Part shown: in pieces, positions 1 through 9,406 of the stretch
Numbering within the stretch: the stretch's first letter is position 1
Layout of the letters: each line of letters starts with the position of its first letter
Origin: Galaxea fascicularis
Lineage: Eukaryota > Cnidaria > Anthozoa > Scleractinia > Euphylliidae
Assembly: GCA_948470475.1 (NCBI GenBank)
Contig: OX419342.1
Location: 12,402,131 to 12,466,130, forward strand
Reading direction: 5' to 3'
Length of the DNA stretch: 64,000 nt
The notes under the pieces: generated by a model
The model's database searches: none
Told to the model about the DNA's origin: nothing
What the model saw: only the letters and a program-made list of their open reading frames with translations
Program-made: the position numbers and the translations under genes

Positions 1-1020
1 ATCCCACATGGCCTGCATATCAAGGAAGGTTTTGAACTGCCACTCGTTCTGCAGGCCACGTTTAAATAAGGCTCTCGGGGGTAGCTCCGTGTTTGGAGGG
101 ACAACCAGGAGCTCTTCGCGCACGAAACTCCCCTTGGGGCCGTCATGCAAATAGTACATAACAGGCGTGCCGGGTTTCATGACCGTCTTTTCAATCGTGA
201 AGACTTTCAAAGACCAGACCGGATCAGTCGCTCTTTTTGTGCCACCCTCCAACTCCCCAGGCTGGTAAAGATAGCGGACACAGGCATGAGGGGGGAGAAG
301 TTTTTCGTTCTTCCCCACAGGTCGCCGATAAGTGGAGGCAGGTCGGGCGAAAACAGATTTTTCTTTGATGGCCACAGCGGGTTTTTTGCCCGTGAGGCTT
401 GTTATCTCATTGTTCAAGGCCGCAACGACTTCGGGCAGCCGTTTCACCCATGCAGTGGATCGCTGGCCTTCTTGCAAAAGCATTTTCACGGCGTACTGGT
501 GGCCGAATAGGCGCTCAGCCAGGCTGCGGTTGAAACGTTCGACAATCGCCTGGTCGCGCTGAATCTCTGTGCACCCGCGCCGGATAAAAGTGTCGTGTTT
601 TTCCATCTCCTTGGAAACAGCTCCCATGAACTCGCGCCTGGCGTCGACCTGGAGCGTTTCAGGCCATGTCAGAGGGCTGGGCCAATAAATTTTCTGAAAC
701 GTCTGCGCGACCCGATCAGAGTTTTTCGGGGTCAATGGTTCGGCCTCTTTGTATCGGTGCCACGACGGAGATGGTCAGCGCGTACTTGAAAACTTTGTGC
801 CCGCGCGGGAGTTTGTCATGCGGCAGAAAAATAAGGTCAGCCTGGTGCACCTTTTTGGGCGTGGGGACATTTCGGCCGAGGAACGTGCTGCAGGGCAGGC
901 AGTCAGATCTGCCAAAGCGCCTGTCGCGCCAGCAACTTTTTTGCGGCTTCTTCTGGGACCTTGGCGGCCTCAGAGAGTTTTTTTTATCGCGGCAAAACCT
1001 TTCCAGTAGCCACATGGGCT
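1..1020 (-). pseudogene. Polinton/Maverick integrase relic, runs off the left edge
   Basis: Reading the minus strand, one frame is open from about 755 to the left edge. It carries the integrase features conserved in Polinton-type elements: the segment QVDARREFMG with the second catalytic Asp, then DQAIVERFNRSLAER with the catalytic Glu about 35 residues on, then a basic C-terminal region. The N-terminal part (about 760-1015) lies in other frames, with VHQADL holding the first catalytic Asp. At least one frameshift lies near 760 and further stops near 900-1000. The enzyme would have inserted the element into host DNA; this copy cannot make a complete protein. It lies downstream of a TATA-containing 132-bp repeat (1117-1248). 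A retroviral or gypsy integrase is less likely, because the genes nearby are a packaging ATPase and a capsid-like protein. Confidence 0.8.
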
Positions 1021-1116
1021 GTAGTAGGTCTTAGCGAGCTTGGCGTCCATATATGAGAAAGCGCAAAATGTTCAATGCTGGGGTTGGGAGACCCTACCCA
1101 AGGAAAGTGTCATAAG

Positions 1117-1248
1117 GGCAAGAACGTCATGGTAAGACAAATATGTAAATCCGTATTCCTCTATTGTCCTGATCTATTATCCTGTAAATGTACTTTATTG
1201 TCTTCTTTTATATGTGCTCTAAATGTGGGCTAGCATGAAGTTTTTGCC
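1117..1248 (-). repeat. 132-bp direct repeat, copy A (promoter-like)
   Basis: This stretch recurs at 1918-2049 with only a few differences and an offset of 801 bp. Read on the minus strand it holds TATAAAAG (1205-1212), an AATAAA a little downstream, and ends at the same ATGACGTTCTTGCC context as the other copy. It sits just upstream of the integrase relic. I infer a duplicated promoter/leader of the Polinton. Confidence 0.75.
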
Positions 1249-1559
1249 GTCATAAGCGATGCCGTCCTTTTCTGCGGCGCGTATCCGCTCGAGCTCGCGT
1301 TCTCTCTGCTCTCGGGCATAGGGGTCAAGGCAATGCTTTTTGCAGGTGCAGGGTTTTAATGAAGCCAGCCATTCGCCGATAAGTTGGTATGGCTCTTTTT
1401 TCGAATCGGCTCTGTTGTCGGCGACCCATTTCTGATAATCGGCGAGGTTGAGATGTCTTTAGCCGAACTCTGCGCCCATCAGTATTTTAACTGGGAGCAA
1501 ATGTTCAATGAGGGGTCGGGAGACCCATCAAAGGAAACGAAACGCAGCGTAGCCAAGGG

Positions 1560-1931
1560 CGAGGTTCTCAGCGCCTAAAAAAACAGCTCGCCGTCTTTCT
1601 GCTGCGCGCTTGGCTGATAGAAATCAGAAAACTTCGGTTCTTTCAGCGGCGGTAACGGTTTGTCGGGGTGAGCCTAGTTGTAAAGTTTGAAAGCGTAGTC
1701 GGTGTTGGTGAAATTCTGCTTGGCCTGTGCGTGAATATCCGCATTCGTCTCGATCCAGTCGAAGAGTTGGGTGAGTTCGCGGAAGTACTTGTTGTAGGCC
1801 GTCTGGTGCGCCTCGAGAGCCTCGTCGTGGCGCTTTTTTTCGTCCAGCGCGGCTTGGTTGCTATCCCCGCCGAGCCCTCTCGCGAGATAAATGCCGCCAA
1901 TGAAGGTCGCGGCTTTCGGCAAGAACGTCAT
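1560..1931 (-). pseudogene. small Polinton-associated protein, membrane anchor plus helix
   Basis: The frame opens with ATG at 1931 directly after the 132-bp promoter-like repeat and runs 85 codons to an in-frame TAG at about 1677, after which the same frame continues for about 35 more residues. The N-terminus is short and hydrophobic (ATFIGGIYLARGLGG), followed by a charged helical stretch rich in Lys, Glu and aromatic residues. I recognise it as one of the small proteins that accompany integrase and packaging ATPase in cnidarian Polintons; its function is not known to me. The TAG falls where Gln (CAG) would fit. It may be dead or truncated. Confidence 0.55.
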
Positions 1932-2049
1932 GATAAGCCAAATATGTAAATCCGTATTCCTCTATTGTCCTGATCTATTGTCCTGTAAATGTACTTTATT
2001 GTCTTCTTTTATATGGGCTCTAAATGTGGGCTAGCATGAAGTTTTTGCC
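1918..2049 (-). promoter_or_regulatory. 132-bp direct repeat, copy B: TATA promoter of the gene starting at 1931
   Basis: On the minus strand TATAAAAG lies at 2006-2013, about 75 bp before the ATG at 1931, with AATAAA between them. The same arrangement exists 801 bp away at 1117-1248. The repeat ends just inside the first codons of the gene, so a promoter with its start codon context has been duplicated. Confidence 0.6.
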
Positions 2050-2055
2050 CGGCTT

Positions 2056-2353
2056 TCAGCACAGCCTCGCCAACCATATCCATACTGAATATCCGCAGCG
2101 GTGGAGTTTCAATTCATCGGCTCTAACGAATTCATTGCAGCGAAGACAGTAGTAACTGTTATTCACGAGATCAATAATGCAGGTCAACTCCGCAACAGAA
2201 ACTCCAACAGAAAACCACAACATGGCGGACGTGAAGTATCGAGCTATGAACTCCGTCAGTATGAAGTGGCGGCAAATTTTTAATTGCCTACAAATTGTCG
2301 GGGATGATCTTCTGGTCCGTGAGGTACTGTTTGAGCGCAATGCTGCCCGCCAT
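2056..2353 (-). pseudogene. degraded small Polinton ORF
   Basis: An ATG at 2353 opens a frame that meets an in-frame TAG after 21 codons; the rest of the region is open only in other frames. Its position between two other small Polinton genes, same strand and tight spacing, suggests a lost structural or accessory gene. I do not recognise a domain. It could also be non-coding spacer. Confidence 0.35.
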
Positions 2354-2545
2354 AACTGTGGTAAACTTCACTTAGTTCATCGCGCTGCTGCTGGGGTCCG
2401 ATGTGAAATTCTCTTTCACAATCGTGCGGCCCACCCGATGCCGGCCGCGATCCCGGTCAATGTCGCCGCGTCGAGAACGGTTTTGACAAGCTTGTTGTCA
2501 GACATGATGCTATATTCAGAAAGAGGCAAAGTTTAAATAGGAAAT

Positions 2546-2957
2546 TTATACCATCTGGCAACAACCTCTGCGGACAACTGGCCAAGGAATAGCGGGGTTC
2601 TCAGGGGACTCCTGTTTTTCGGCGGGGGTGAATTCCCAGCGGTAGCGGGGCTTGAGCGCAGCCTTGATTTCTTCCCGCTTGTGGTAAATCCCGATCAATC
2701 CCACAATTATGCTGCCAAGGGTGAGCCATTGGGTCGTGCTCAAGCCGGAACTAGGCTTTTCTTCTTGTTCTTCGACCGGGGCCGGAGCAACTTTGGCTTC
2801 AGCTTTTTTGGCTTTTTCTTCAGCTTCAGCTAGGGCCTTTTTGTTTTTTGAGCTGCAGCTTTCCCAGCGGCCACCCTCTTCGGGTTTTTGACCGGCTGGG
2901 AGTTGGAGTGGTGGCTTGCTGGATGATGTCAGCCTGCTCCGTCTGTTCCGACGCCAT
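2546..2957 (-). pseudogene. small Polinton membrane protein, frameshifted
   Basis: ATG at 2957 begins a polar, Gln/Thr/Pro and Lys-rich N-terminus (MASEQTEQADIIQQ...). A frameshift around 2820-2840 moves the reading to a second frame containing an Ala/Lys/Glu-rich linker, a membrane helix (LTLGSIIVGLIGIY) and a basic tail, ending at 2546. Length and layout fit a single-pass membrane protein of about 135 residues. Its role in the element is unknown to me. It lies in the minus-strand series ATPase, two small membrane proteins, integrase. Confidence 0.5.
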
Positions 2958-2984
2958 TGCTATGCGCTGTATACCCTTGTGTTC

Positions 2985-3400
2985 AAAATAATTTTCAGCC
3001 TTTCTCAGAAATTGCTGAGGAATTCTCAGGAATGCTCAGGAATTGCTGAGGAATGCTCGGCAACTGGTGGGATTGCTGTCTCCCGATGGGGATTGGGGCG
3101 GAGCCCCATCAGCATTGGCAAAAGTAATGTGTCTCGTTGGCTGCGACGAGGAGACGGCCGCATCTCAAAGAAATTTCTGAGTAATGCTCAGCAACTGGTG
3201 GGGAATGCCGTCTCCCGACGAGGATGTGGGGCGGAGCCCCATCAGCATTGGCAAAAGTAATGTGCCTCGTTGGCTGCGACGAGGATGCGGCCGCACCTCA
3301 AAGAAATTTCTGAGTAATACTCAGCAACTGGTGGGGAATGCTGTCTCCAGACTGGGGTGTGGGGCGGAGCCCCATCAGCATTGGCAAAAGTCATGCGGCG
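2985..3400. repeat. tandem repeat, about 133-bp unit, roughly three copies
   Basis: The motif AGCATTGGCAAAAGT recurs at 3111, 3243 and 3377, each preceded by GGGGCGGAGCCCCATC and followed by similar sequence (GGCTGCGACGAGG, then AAAGAAATTTCTGAG). Short CTCAGGAATTGCTGAGG-type palindromes lead into it. GGGGCGGAGCCCC is itself a near palindrome. It lies between two Polinton genes and runs into the 3' end of the gene at 3400-3877. Confidence 0.85.
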
Positions 3401-3877
3401 CGTGGTGATCAGGGTGGCTTTGGCTGCGGCGAGCAGGCAACCGCACCTCAAAGCGAGCGCCCCTGCAAGGCCGGAGAGTTCCTTGTTGATGACGTAGTCC
3501 TTTTTCAGGTCGGCCTGGTAAGCGTCAATATCCTTGATGTTCACGACGATTCCGACGGCCTTGGAAACGAGAAAAATGAAGCTGTCAACCAGGCTGTCGG
3601 CAGTTTTTGCTCCGACATACGTCTAGTACCTTTTGTTGTACTTCTCAACGTCTTTGCCGGTGAGGCGCTTTACGTCCTCGTGCGTCAAGTTCACCCCTAT
3701 GACCTCTTAGGCCTTGCCCATCGAGACCAGCATGGCCAGCTCTTCCCGCAGAGCAGGGATATCGGGGCCCTGGGTCACATTTTCGATCACTCCCCTACTG
3801 CCGGCACTCGGCTCGGCTTCCAGTAAGTTCATCACGTCTGCAAGCACCTGTGCTTCGTCACCCATCGTTGTATTCAT
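3400..3877 (-). pseudogene. Polinton protein with C-terminal hydrophobic segments, two internal stops
   Basis: A single minus-strand frame runs from ATG 3877 to about 3400, interrupted by one TAA (near 3708) and one TAG (near 3629). The N-terminal half is acidic (TMGDEAQVLADVMNLLEAE). The C-terminal half has two hydrophobic stretches (SLVDSFIFLVSKAVGIVV and GLAGALALRCGCLLAAA) joined by a charged linker, which suggests a two-pass membrane protein. It starts 13 bp after the ATPase stop, as in a tightly packed element. No catalytic motif is visible and I cannot name the function. The reading frame is otherwise preserved, so decay is modest. Confidence 0.6.
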
Positions 3878-3889
3878 GGTTTTTATTTT

Positions 3890-4516
3890 TTAATTCGAGG
3901 AAAGTTTAAAACCGAAGGGGTTTCGCAGCGAGAAGACAAGGTACGCGTACTTTGTCTTTTTCAGCCGCATGATGAGGGCTTTATACTCCTCAGCGGTCAG
4001 CGCGCCCGCAAAGTCTTCAAAGATGCTTTTCATGGTTTTCGCGGCGGGGGTGTAAAAAAGCGCGACAGTTGCCTCGTTTTTCCGGAACGAGGCCGTTATG
4101 CTGGTGTACTTCTGTGTCAGCACCCAGACGCTGATGTCCATGCGGCGCGCTAAAAAAGCGAGACTCACCAGCTCGCCTGTTCGTCCTTTTATGTCTTTCG
4201 AAGCCGCGCAGTCGTCCAAGACGATGAGCGTTTTCGTGCCCTTGGACAGAAACCTCGCGAATCTCAACCACGTTTCCACTTTGTGCTGCTGGCAGATAAA
4301 GATGAACATTCGCGGATCCTTTTCGCCGAGCCGCCGGAAGGTTTTGTTTTGTGCGAACGTCAGGCAGATCAGCACAATGAAGTCAAACTTGCCGCGGGAA
4401 GGGCCGTAGAGCTGGTCCACGACTAATCGCGATTTCCCCTAGTTCGTAAGGCCGACAACCAGGACGTTGAATGGGAGGTCGCCCGGATCCATAAGGGGCT
4501 TCGCGTGGGAAGACAT
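3890..4516 (-). pseudogene. FtsK/HerA-type packaging ATPase of a Polinton, stop inside the P-loop
   Basis: ATG at 4516 lies 2 bp after the stop of the capsid-like gene. The frame gives about 208 residues, close to the usual size of the A32-like packaging ATPases of Polintons, adintoviruses and virophages, which pump DNA into capsids. Walker A is at codons 21-28 but its fifth position is an in-frame TAG (4439-4441) just before GKS. Walker B is TLIVLDDC, followed by a sensor-like VLTQKYTS region. No other lesion was seen. Either the copy is dead or the stop is bypassed; a sequencing error is also possible. Confidence 0.85.
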
Positions 4517-4518
4517 AT

Positions 4519-5597
4519 CTAGAACTGAAAAGATTCCAATTGCTGCCCCATGATGTTCATTTGCGAGTCACTAATTGTGTAGATGTGGCAAACGAAGTTC
4601 CCAGAGCCGCTGGTGGTCTGCTCAAGCTCGATCTGGACCCCGTCTTGGGTGTTCACGAGCCGGGTGTCGCTCTCGTGCATGTCCTGGGCGTCCATGGAGC
4701 GGAGATCAATCAAAAGGCCGAACTTGTCCTCGGTGTAAAACGTGTGAGCGTTCATGTACGCCTCAATGACGAAAAGGAGGACGGCTTTCAACGACCGCCT
4801 CTGGGGGTTGACCCTTATCGTCATGGTAATGTCGGTGCTTTTCCCGTATGTGACGTCCCTTTCTTGGTGGACGTGGTCGTACAAGAACTCCTTTCCGGAG
4901 GCGTGAACGCTCCATGCCTCGTCGGCCAACGCCTTGCTGCGGATCATTTCGTACTCGAGCTGGATGTTTTTCAGTTTGTAGACAAGTTTCGTCGCGTCCG
5001 TGCCCCTCACCACATGTTTGGCTTCCTCCAGGGTCAGATCAAACGAGAGGTTATTGTAAAGAGCTTGGGGATAGAAAACGCCGTGATCAGCCAGGATCTG
5101 GTGGTCCAGGCGGATCCGGTACTTTTTGCCTTGAATGCCCCCCAGTTTCTTGTTTTTTGCGTCTGAAGTTGGCTTGTCTCCGGCATTGGAGCGGATTTTG
5201 CTGTTAGCCTCTGACTGATTCCCTTCCCGGTACATGTTGCCCCGCCCCTCCTGGGAAAGGAAAAGGTCTTCCCAGATTTTGTAAAGGTCGTACCCGACCG
5301 TGTTCTGCAGAACCGTCCCCTCGTACTTCACGACCATCTTGTTGACCAGCGCTCGAGCGCGTTTTTAACGAGTAAGTTGTCGGCGTGCCCCCCGGTCAGG
5401 TCAATGTCGAACACCAGCGCGAGCGAGCTGGGCACGAGGACCTCGTTCTCGTTTAGTTTGGGCACCGGTACGTACAGCGTTTCTCCGGGGTCGGGTTCGG
5501 CGGGGTTGAACGTGATCCGCTAGACCTTGCGCTCGGCTTTCATCTCCCCGAAGGTTTTCTCGGTGTGAGTTGGAAAAAGGTCCTCTTGCACAGACAT
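4519..5597 (-). pseudogene. major-capsid-protein-like gene of a Polinton/adintovirus-like element
   Basis: The best intact part is a 272-codon frame ending at 4519. The N-terminal part starts at ATG 5597 in another frame, carries an in-frame TAG at codon 26 (5520-5522), and needs a frameshift near 5340 to join. The protein is beta-rich without membrane segments, and its position directly before the packaging ATPase matches the double-jelly-roll capsid gene of Polinton-like elements. I infer the capsid role from gene order and from recall of related cnidarian ORFs rather than from a diagnostic motif. The total length would be about 355 residues, shorter than many capsid proteins, so an internal deletion is likely. 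Confidence 0.6.
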
Positions 5598-5657
5598 CGT
5601 ACACCTGCGGAATATTTTCCTTCAATTTGAAAAAATGCATCTGGTTATATTTGCGAA
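5598..5657. promoter_or_regulatory. short divergent intergenic region between the two Polinton modules
   Basis: Only 60 bp separate the start of the minus-strand capsid-like gene (5597) from the start of the plus-strand gene (5658). Any promoters for the two arms must lie here or inside the genes. It is AT-richer than its flanks, with GTTATATTTGCG as the only TATA-like stretch. Confidence 0.4.
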
Positions 5658-5981
5658 ATGGCGGAAGGCGCCTTTGACACAGAAATGGAAAATCCTCTTT
5701 TAGACCATGAAGACGAGGACGACGATGAGGAGGAGGTGGAAAGAACCCACTCTTTCATTCCGACGGACACGTCCACTCCGGGGAGCGAAGGTATTTCGTT
5801 GGTTACAAGGCACCATGAACAAAGCGGATTGCCCGATAACTCCTACGAAGAGACTTCTTTTGGGGGTGGTGTGCGAACCGCGAGCGAGCGCTCTTGGGCG
5901 ACTTTGACAAACTTGTACCACCACGCCAGCTCAACCTCGCTTGAAACCTTTTACGACCCCAAAACCAGCAGCTTATGGTGA
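5658..5981 (+). CDS. acidic N-terminal Polinton protein
   Basis: This intact 107-codon frame starts with ATG and has a strongly acidic patch at residues 15-27 (DHEDEDDDEEEVE), then Ser/Thr-rich low-complexity sequence. No catalytic domain is visible. Its stop overlaps the next ATG (ATGGTGA, 5975-5981), so the two frames were translated from one transcript or were once a single gene. It is the first gene of the plus-strand arm, opposite the capsid-like gene. The role is unknown; a minor structural or capsid-associated protein is a guess from position. Confidence 0.5.
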   Translation: MAEGAFDTEMENPLLDHEDEDDDEEEVERTHSFIPTDTSTPGSEGISLVTRHHEQSGLPDNSYEETSFGGGVRTASERSWATLTNLYHHASSTSLETFYDPKTSSLW

Positions 5982-7001
5982 AAATGGAAGGCCCTGGCAA
6001 AAAAGCTTACTATCTGTACACGACAGATAGAAATCCATAGAGCAACGGCTGAATCCGGGGCTTACGAAAGAAATCAGAAACGCGCTTGGGGAGAAAGCTA
6101 AAGATATTGCCGCAAGGGACCAAGATGAAATAAGAGAAACCCGCCAGCGCTTAAAAGAAGCAGAAACACAACTAAAAGATTCACAAAGGATTAACGAGGA
6201 AAAAGAAAAAGCCGCCCAAGAAGTGCAAGATTTGAGAATCAGAATTGAGCGAATCCAAGCAAAGATTGATCAACTCGGGTCAAAAGTTGAAAATGAATCA
6301 GAATTGCGCGAGCTGCAGCAACGGGTAAAAACTATAAAAGAGATTTTGAAAACGCGAAAACAGAGATGGTTGCCCTTGAAAAACAAGTAAACCAGAAGGA
6401 AAGCGCAATTCGCAGAGAACAAACCCAAATCGCCAGACAAAGAGCAAGTCTTGCTGCCAAAGAAAGTGAAAGAAACACTATCCAGGCGCGGCTTAACAAT
6501 ACAAAAACATTGGATGAGCTGAAAGAGCAAGACGCTGATCTCCAGCGGCACAACGAGGAGGATGAAGCCGTAGTTCATGATGAAGATGCCTCGCCTTCTG
6601 ACAAAGAAGCAGCTCGAGAAAGAGTGGCAGATAGAAATGATGAGCTCGCGCGTTTGCAAACGCAAATTGCGGCAAGAGAAAACGCTTTCCCCCTTCACGA
6701 GAGGGTCAAAGAGATCTTAAAAAAATACGGTGTGACCGTCACTGCAATCGTTCTCGCGGCTGGTGACACGATTGGGGCAGTCGTCGGCGCGATAACCAAC
6801 TCATTGAAAGCCCTCGACGAAGGGTTGGAAAACGGGCTGAAAACGATCGGGCAAAAAACGGCGGCACTGCTGCCCGGCCTGCTCGGCTCGATCAAGACTG
6901 CCGGCCATAAAATCGGGTTTCTGGTTGCCCACACCTGACTGCTTATTTTAGCCGTGGTAGCCTTTCTGCTGGAGAGGTACATCAAAACTTCACGCCGTTA
7001 A
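5975..7001 (+). pseudogene. coiled-coil protein with hydrophobic C-terminus, capsid-associated type
   Basis: ATG at 5975 overlaps the previous stop. The frame is broken by stops near 6039-6052 and by frameshifts near 6050 and 6340, but three pieces read as one protein: a basic N-terminus, about 250 residues of Glu/Lys/Arg/Gln-rich coiled coil, and a hydrophobic region (TAIVLAAGDTIGAVVGAI and a Gly/Leu-rich repeat). The last piece is cut by a TGA at 6936-6938 in a position fitting Trp, after which a terminal membrane helix (LLILAVVAFLLERY) ends at TAA 7001. This layout resembles membrane-active capsid-associated proteins of adintovirus-like elements (inference). The piece 6366-6938 is the longest intact frame (190 codons). 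Confidence 0.6.
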
Positions 7002-7430
7002 GTCTCCCGATGGGGGTGTGGGGGCCTGGCCCCCACCACATCTTTGAGGGAGGACGCCAGGAGAGCGACGGTCCATCTCGTCTTGGACACAAGCCGGTCA
7101 AGCGCGTCCTCTGTTTGATCATAAGAGTCTCCCACGAGTCTTCGCCTCTCTGGGCGGTTGCGATCTCGGATCTCTAGCGATTTGCTTGACCCAACTCATA
7201 ATTTATTAAATGGGGGAAAAAACAACCCTGCTTGCCAGGTTTAATTTTGCGAGAAAGAATTTTGAACTAAATGAACTATGTTACGACCAAAATACAAGCC
7301 TTTCGCGCTGTTTCGACAAGCGCGCATGTAAACAGTGTGAAACCTTCAGTCAAAAATGAAAATGCAGAGCTGTTCAATTTCGATGGTTCAAAGCTTACTT
7401 TCGAGTTGGCGATAAATTGAAGAAAAAAAA
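7002..7430. other. spacer in the Polinton relic, no gene seen
   Basis: It begins with CCCGATGGGGGTGTGGGGG, like the repeats at 3080-3380, and then becomes AT-rich after about 7195. Only short frames in both directions are present. It may be a deleted part of the plus-strand arm. Confidence 0.4.
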
Positions 7431-7956
7431 TGCCATGTAATACGATGTCGTCGGCGAATGTGTTGAACGACCCTGCGCCTTCTGCGCCGTCGGAAAGCAT
7501 TGTAGAACTGCATTATACGCCGCGAGATTAGCAAAATAGACAAACAGATCTCTGACTGGGGCGGAGCATTACAGGCTGGTGCTGAAAAAATACAAAAAGG
7601 CTCAAAAGGCCACTAGCTATGTCGTTGCCGGCCTTGCCGCGGCTACGACAGCTCTGTCGTAGGAATAGTTGTCGGAGTACCTCTCGGGGTAGTGGGTGGT
7701 GTTTGCGGCGAGATTTCCATCTTTTTGATGGGTGTCAACAAGAAGCTTGAAAATGAACAAGCACAGCCGGCTAAGTGCCCTGGCCGCAGCCAAACATAAC
7801 ACAGTCAAGACTTTCGTTTCCCAAGCTCTTGACGACAATCGTGTTTCAGACTCAGAGTTCAAACACATCACGCGTGAAATGAACAACTACGCCGTGATGG
7901 AAGAATCTTTACGCACATTACAAGTGCTCCATTTCATCCAGCCTCAAATGGGATGA
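7430..7956 (+). pseudogene. degraded plus-strand Polinton-arm protein
   Basis: Pieces in different frames read as one small protein: a hydrophobic Gly/Val segment (VGIVVGVPLGVVGGVCG, near 7660-7720), then a helical charged part (7732-7956; ALAAAKHNTVKTFVSQAL, then an acidic EF-hand-like helix without a clear calcium loop). I recall similar proteins near Polinton-like ORFs in cnidarian genomes but cannot name a function. Frameshifts near 7655 and 7745 break it. The composition still matches the GC-richer Polinton, and the SINE at 7997 marks the right-hand end. Confidence 0.4.
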
Positions 7957-7996
7957 CCGAGCGTACTGTTCAGACATTTAAAGCTAAACTTAAGGA

Positions 7997-8287
7997 GGCA
8001 GGGTGGCCGAGTGGTTAGGGGGCTGGATTTCAATGCGTGTGACCCGGGTTCAAATCCCGCTCTGGCCACTAGCTGGTGTTGTTCTGGGTAAGTACCTGGT
8101 TCAACTCCTCGGTTATCCTTGTAAAATAGCCAACCGGTTTGCCTCCCGCCGGTTGGGATTCTTATCATGTTAAGTTTATTTGAATTATTTGTTTCTATGG
8201 ATTTAAGTGGAGTGCCTGTAAACTAGCTTCATAGCTAAGTGCAGTCCCACTATAAACAGTATATTTTTTATTTATTTATTTATTTTA
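7997..8287 (+). mobile_element. tRNA-derived SINE with internal pol III promoter and (TTTA)n tail
   Basis: The 5' end is tRNA-like: A box TGGCCGAGTGG at 8004-8014 and B box GGTTCAAATCC at 8047-8057, 33 bp apart. A non-tRNA body follows with the inverted pair CCAACCGGTTTGCC/CGCCGGTTGG, then a T/A-rich tail with TTTATTTATTTATTT (8261-8287). The body looks like a conserved SINE domain seen in other cnidarian copies (recall, not checked). It is not a functional tRNA gene, since no complete cloverleaf with acceptor pairing is present. Confidence 0.8.
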
Positions 8288-8353
8288 AACAAATGAGATC
8301 TGGTAGTTTAACGACCAAAATTGCTCGCATTCTCTTGAGACAGCATATCACCG

Positions 8354-8374
8354 CCCCCCCCCCCCCCTCCCCCA
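8354..8374. repeat. poly-C tract
   Basis: Fourteen C in a row, a T pair, then five more C, in AT-rich DNA. Confidence 0.9.
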
Positions 8375-8465
8375 CAGCACCACGGGTCTGCCACCATGCC
8401 AGCTATTAATGGGCCGCATGATTAAAACTCCCTTAGGGGCAGTGTTTCCATCTGTACATGCTTAA

Positions 8466-9021
8466 GTGCAAACTAAACAGGAAACAACGAAAAAGGTGTT
8501 TGACCAAAATACAAGCCCCCGTTATTTCGAATTAGGCAACAATGTTTATTCGCGTAATTATGGACAGGCATTTTCCCAGGGAGGTGGTTGATAAGCAGGG
8601 ATCTGTCACATATGATGTGCTTTTAAGGGACCAGAGATACGTTAGGCGTCATGATAATCAGCTGTTTACACGCCTAAAAGAAAATCGCGGTGCAAGGGAA
8701 ATGGATTGTACAAGTCAGTTGCCTCCAGTGGAAACAGAGGAAACGGTAAAGAAAAGCCTCTCCGTACCTAGTAGGGAGATTATGGAGGAGACCAGGGAGA
8801 TCCCTGAATCTACTCCTCCACTGAATAGCCCAAGAGTTGGGCATCTGGGTTTGCAACCAGAGGCAAACACTACTGTTCCAGTGGAGGCGGTTGACAAATC
8901 CCCTTTCCGGAGATCCAGTAGAGAAATTAAACGCCTAAAGAGACTCATAGAGGAAGTCTATTTTTGACATTATTCTTGTGTTGTACTTAGTTAGCTTTAT
9001 TGTGACTTGTATCCCATTAGT
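8466..9021 (+). pseudogene. 3' end of a Ty3/gypsy pol gene (integrase C-terminus)
   Basis: From about 8466 one frame reads a typical C-terminal tail of gypsy integrase (FELGNNVYSRNYG), and after a 1-bp shift near 8570 the 141-codon frame 8542-8967 continues (SVTYDVLLRDQRYVRRHDNQL), the small beta-barrel that follows the integrase core. A Ser/Pro/Glu-rich tail ends at TGA 8967. A polypurine tract and an LTR start follow directly. The catalytic part is absent, so this is a 5'-truncated remnant of another gypsy family, unrelated in sequence to the element at 10084-16870. Confidence 0.7.
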
Positions 9022-9164
9022 GGGGGGGGAGGGGGAGGGGGAAGATGTTACATATATGTCACGCATGCGCAGTTTAAGAAAAGGTTCAGACCTCGTGGTC
9101 TGTTTTTGAGGTTAATCAGCATGGTGTCAAGTGTGGTTATTTAGGTAGCCGCTAACTAGCTTTA
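9022..9164 (+). mobile_element. polypurine tract and partial LTR of the dead gypsy element
   Basis: The tract 9022-9045 is a run of G and A (GGGGGGGGAGGGGGAGGGG then GAAGA) immediately followed by TGTTACATATATGTC, a typical TG-starting LTR. About 120 bp of LTR remain before similarity to the repeat at 9165 begins. No second LTR was found in the window. Confidence 0.65.
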
Positions 9165-9390
9165 AAACCATTATCGTCCCCAGAGCTCACGATCCTTCTG
9201 GCCTGCGGCAGAAATCGAGAGCTCTGGCCAGTTCCGAAATAGGCGCAGTCGCAGTAGGGGTGCATTTTTGTAGCCGTTGGCAACCACTATTGTTTCAAAC
9301 TTCTGCGTTTGCGCAAAAGAGCCGGAAGTCTGTGATTCACGGACTTCGTGGTTTGGAACCAGCCAGAGGTCTTGGCCAGAGCGGTAGGTA
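9165..9390 (+). repeat. MITE-like interspersed repeat, copy 1
   Basis: It shares CCAGAGCTC-type ends, AGCCGTTGGCAACCA, a GGAAGTC/GACTTC hairpin (AAGTCTGTGATTCACGGACTT) and GGTTTGGAACCAGCCAGAGG with the segment at 42690-42915, which lies in the opposite orientation. The ends are inverted (CAGAGCTC and CAGAGGTC...CCAGAG), so a terminal-inverted-repeat element is likely. Confidence 0.6.
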
Positions 9391-9406
9391 CGTGGTGTAA
9401 CTGTCA

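Noticed and set aside
1..7956. Reassigned stop code in the Polinton
   Set aside because: Frameshifts and TGA/TAA stops are also present, so ordinary decay explains the TAG stops better.
7997..8075. Possible tRNA gene
   Set aside because: A and B boxes are good, but the acceptor ends do not pair and a SINE body and tail follow.
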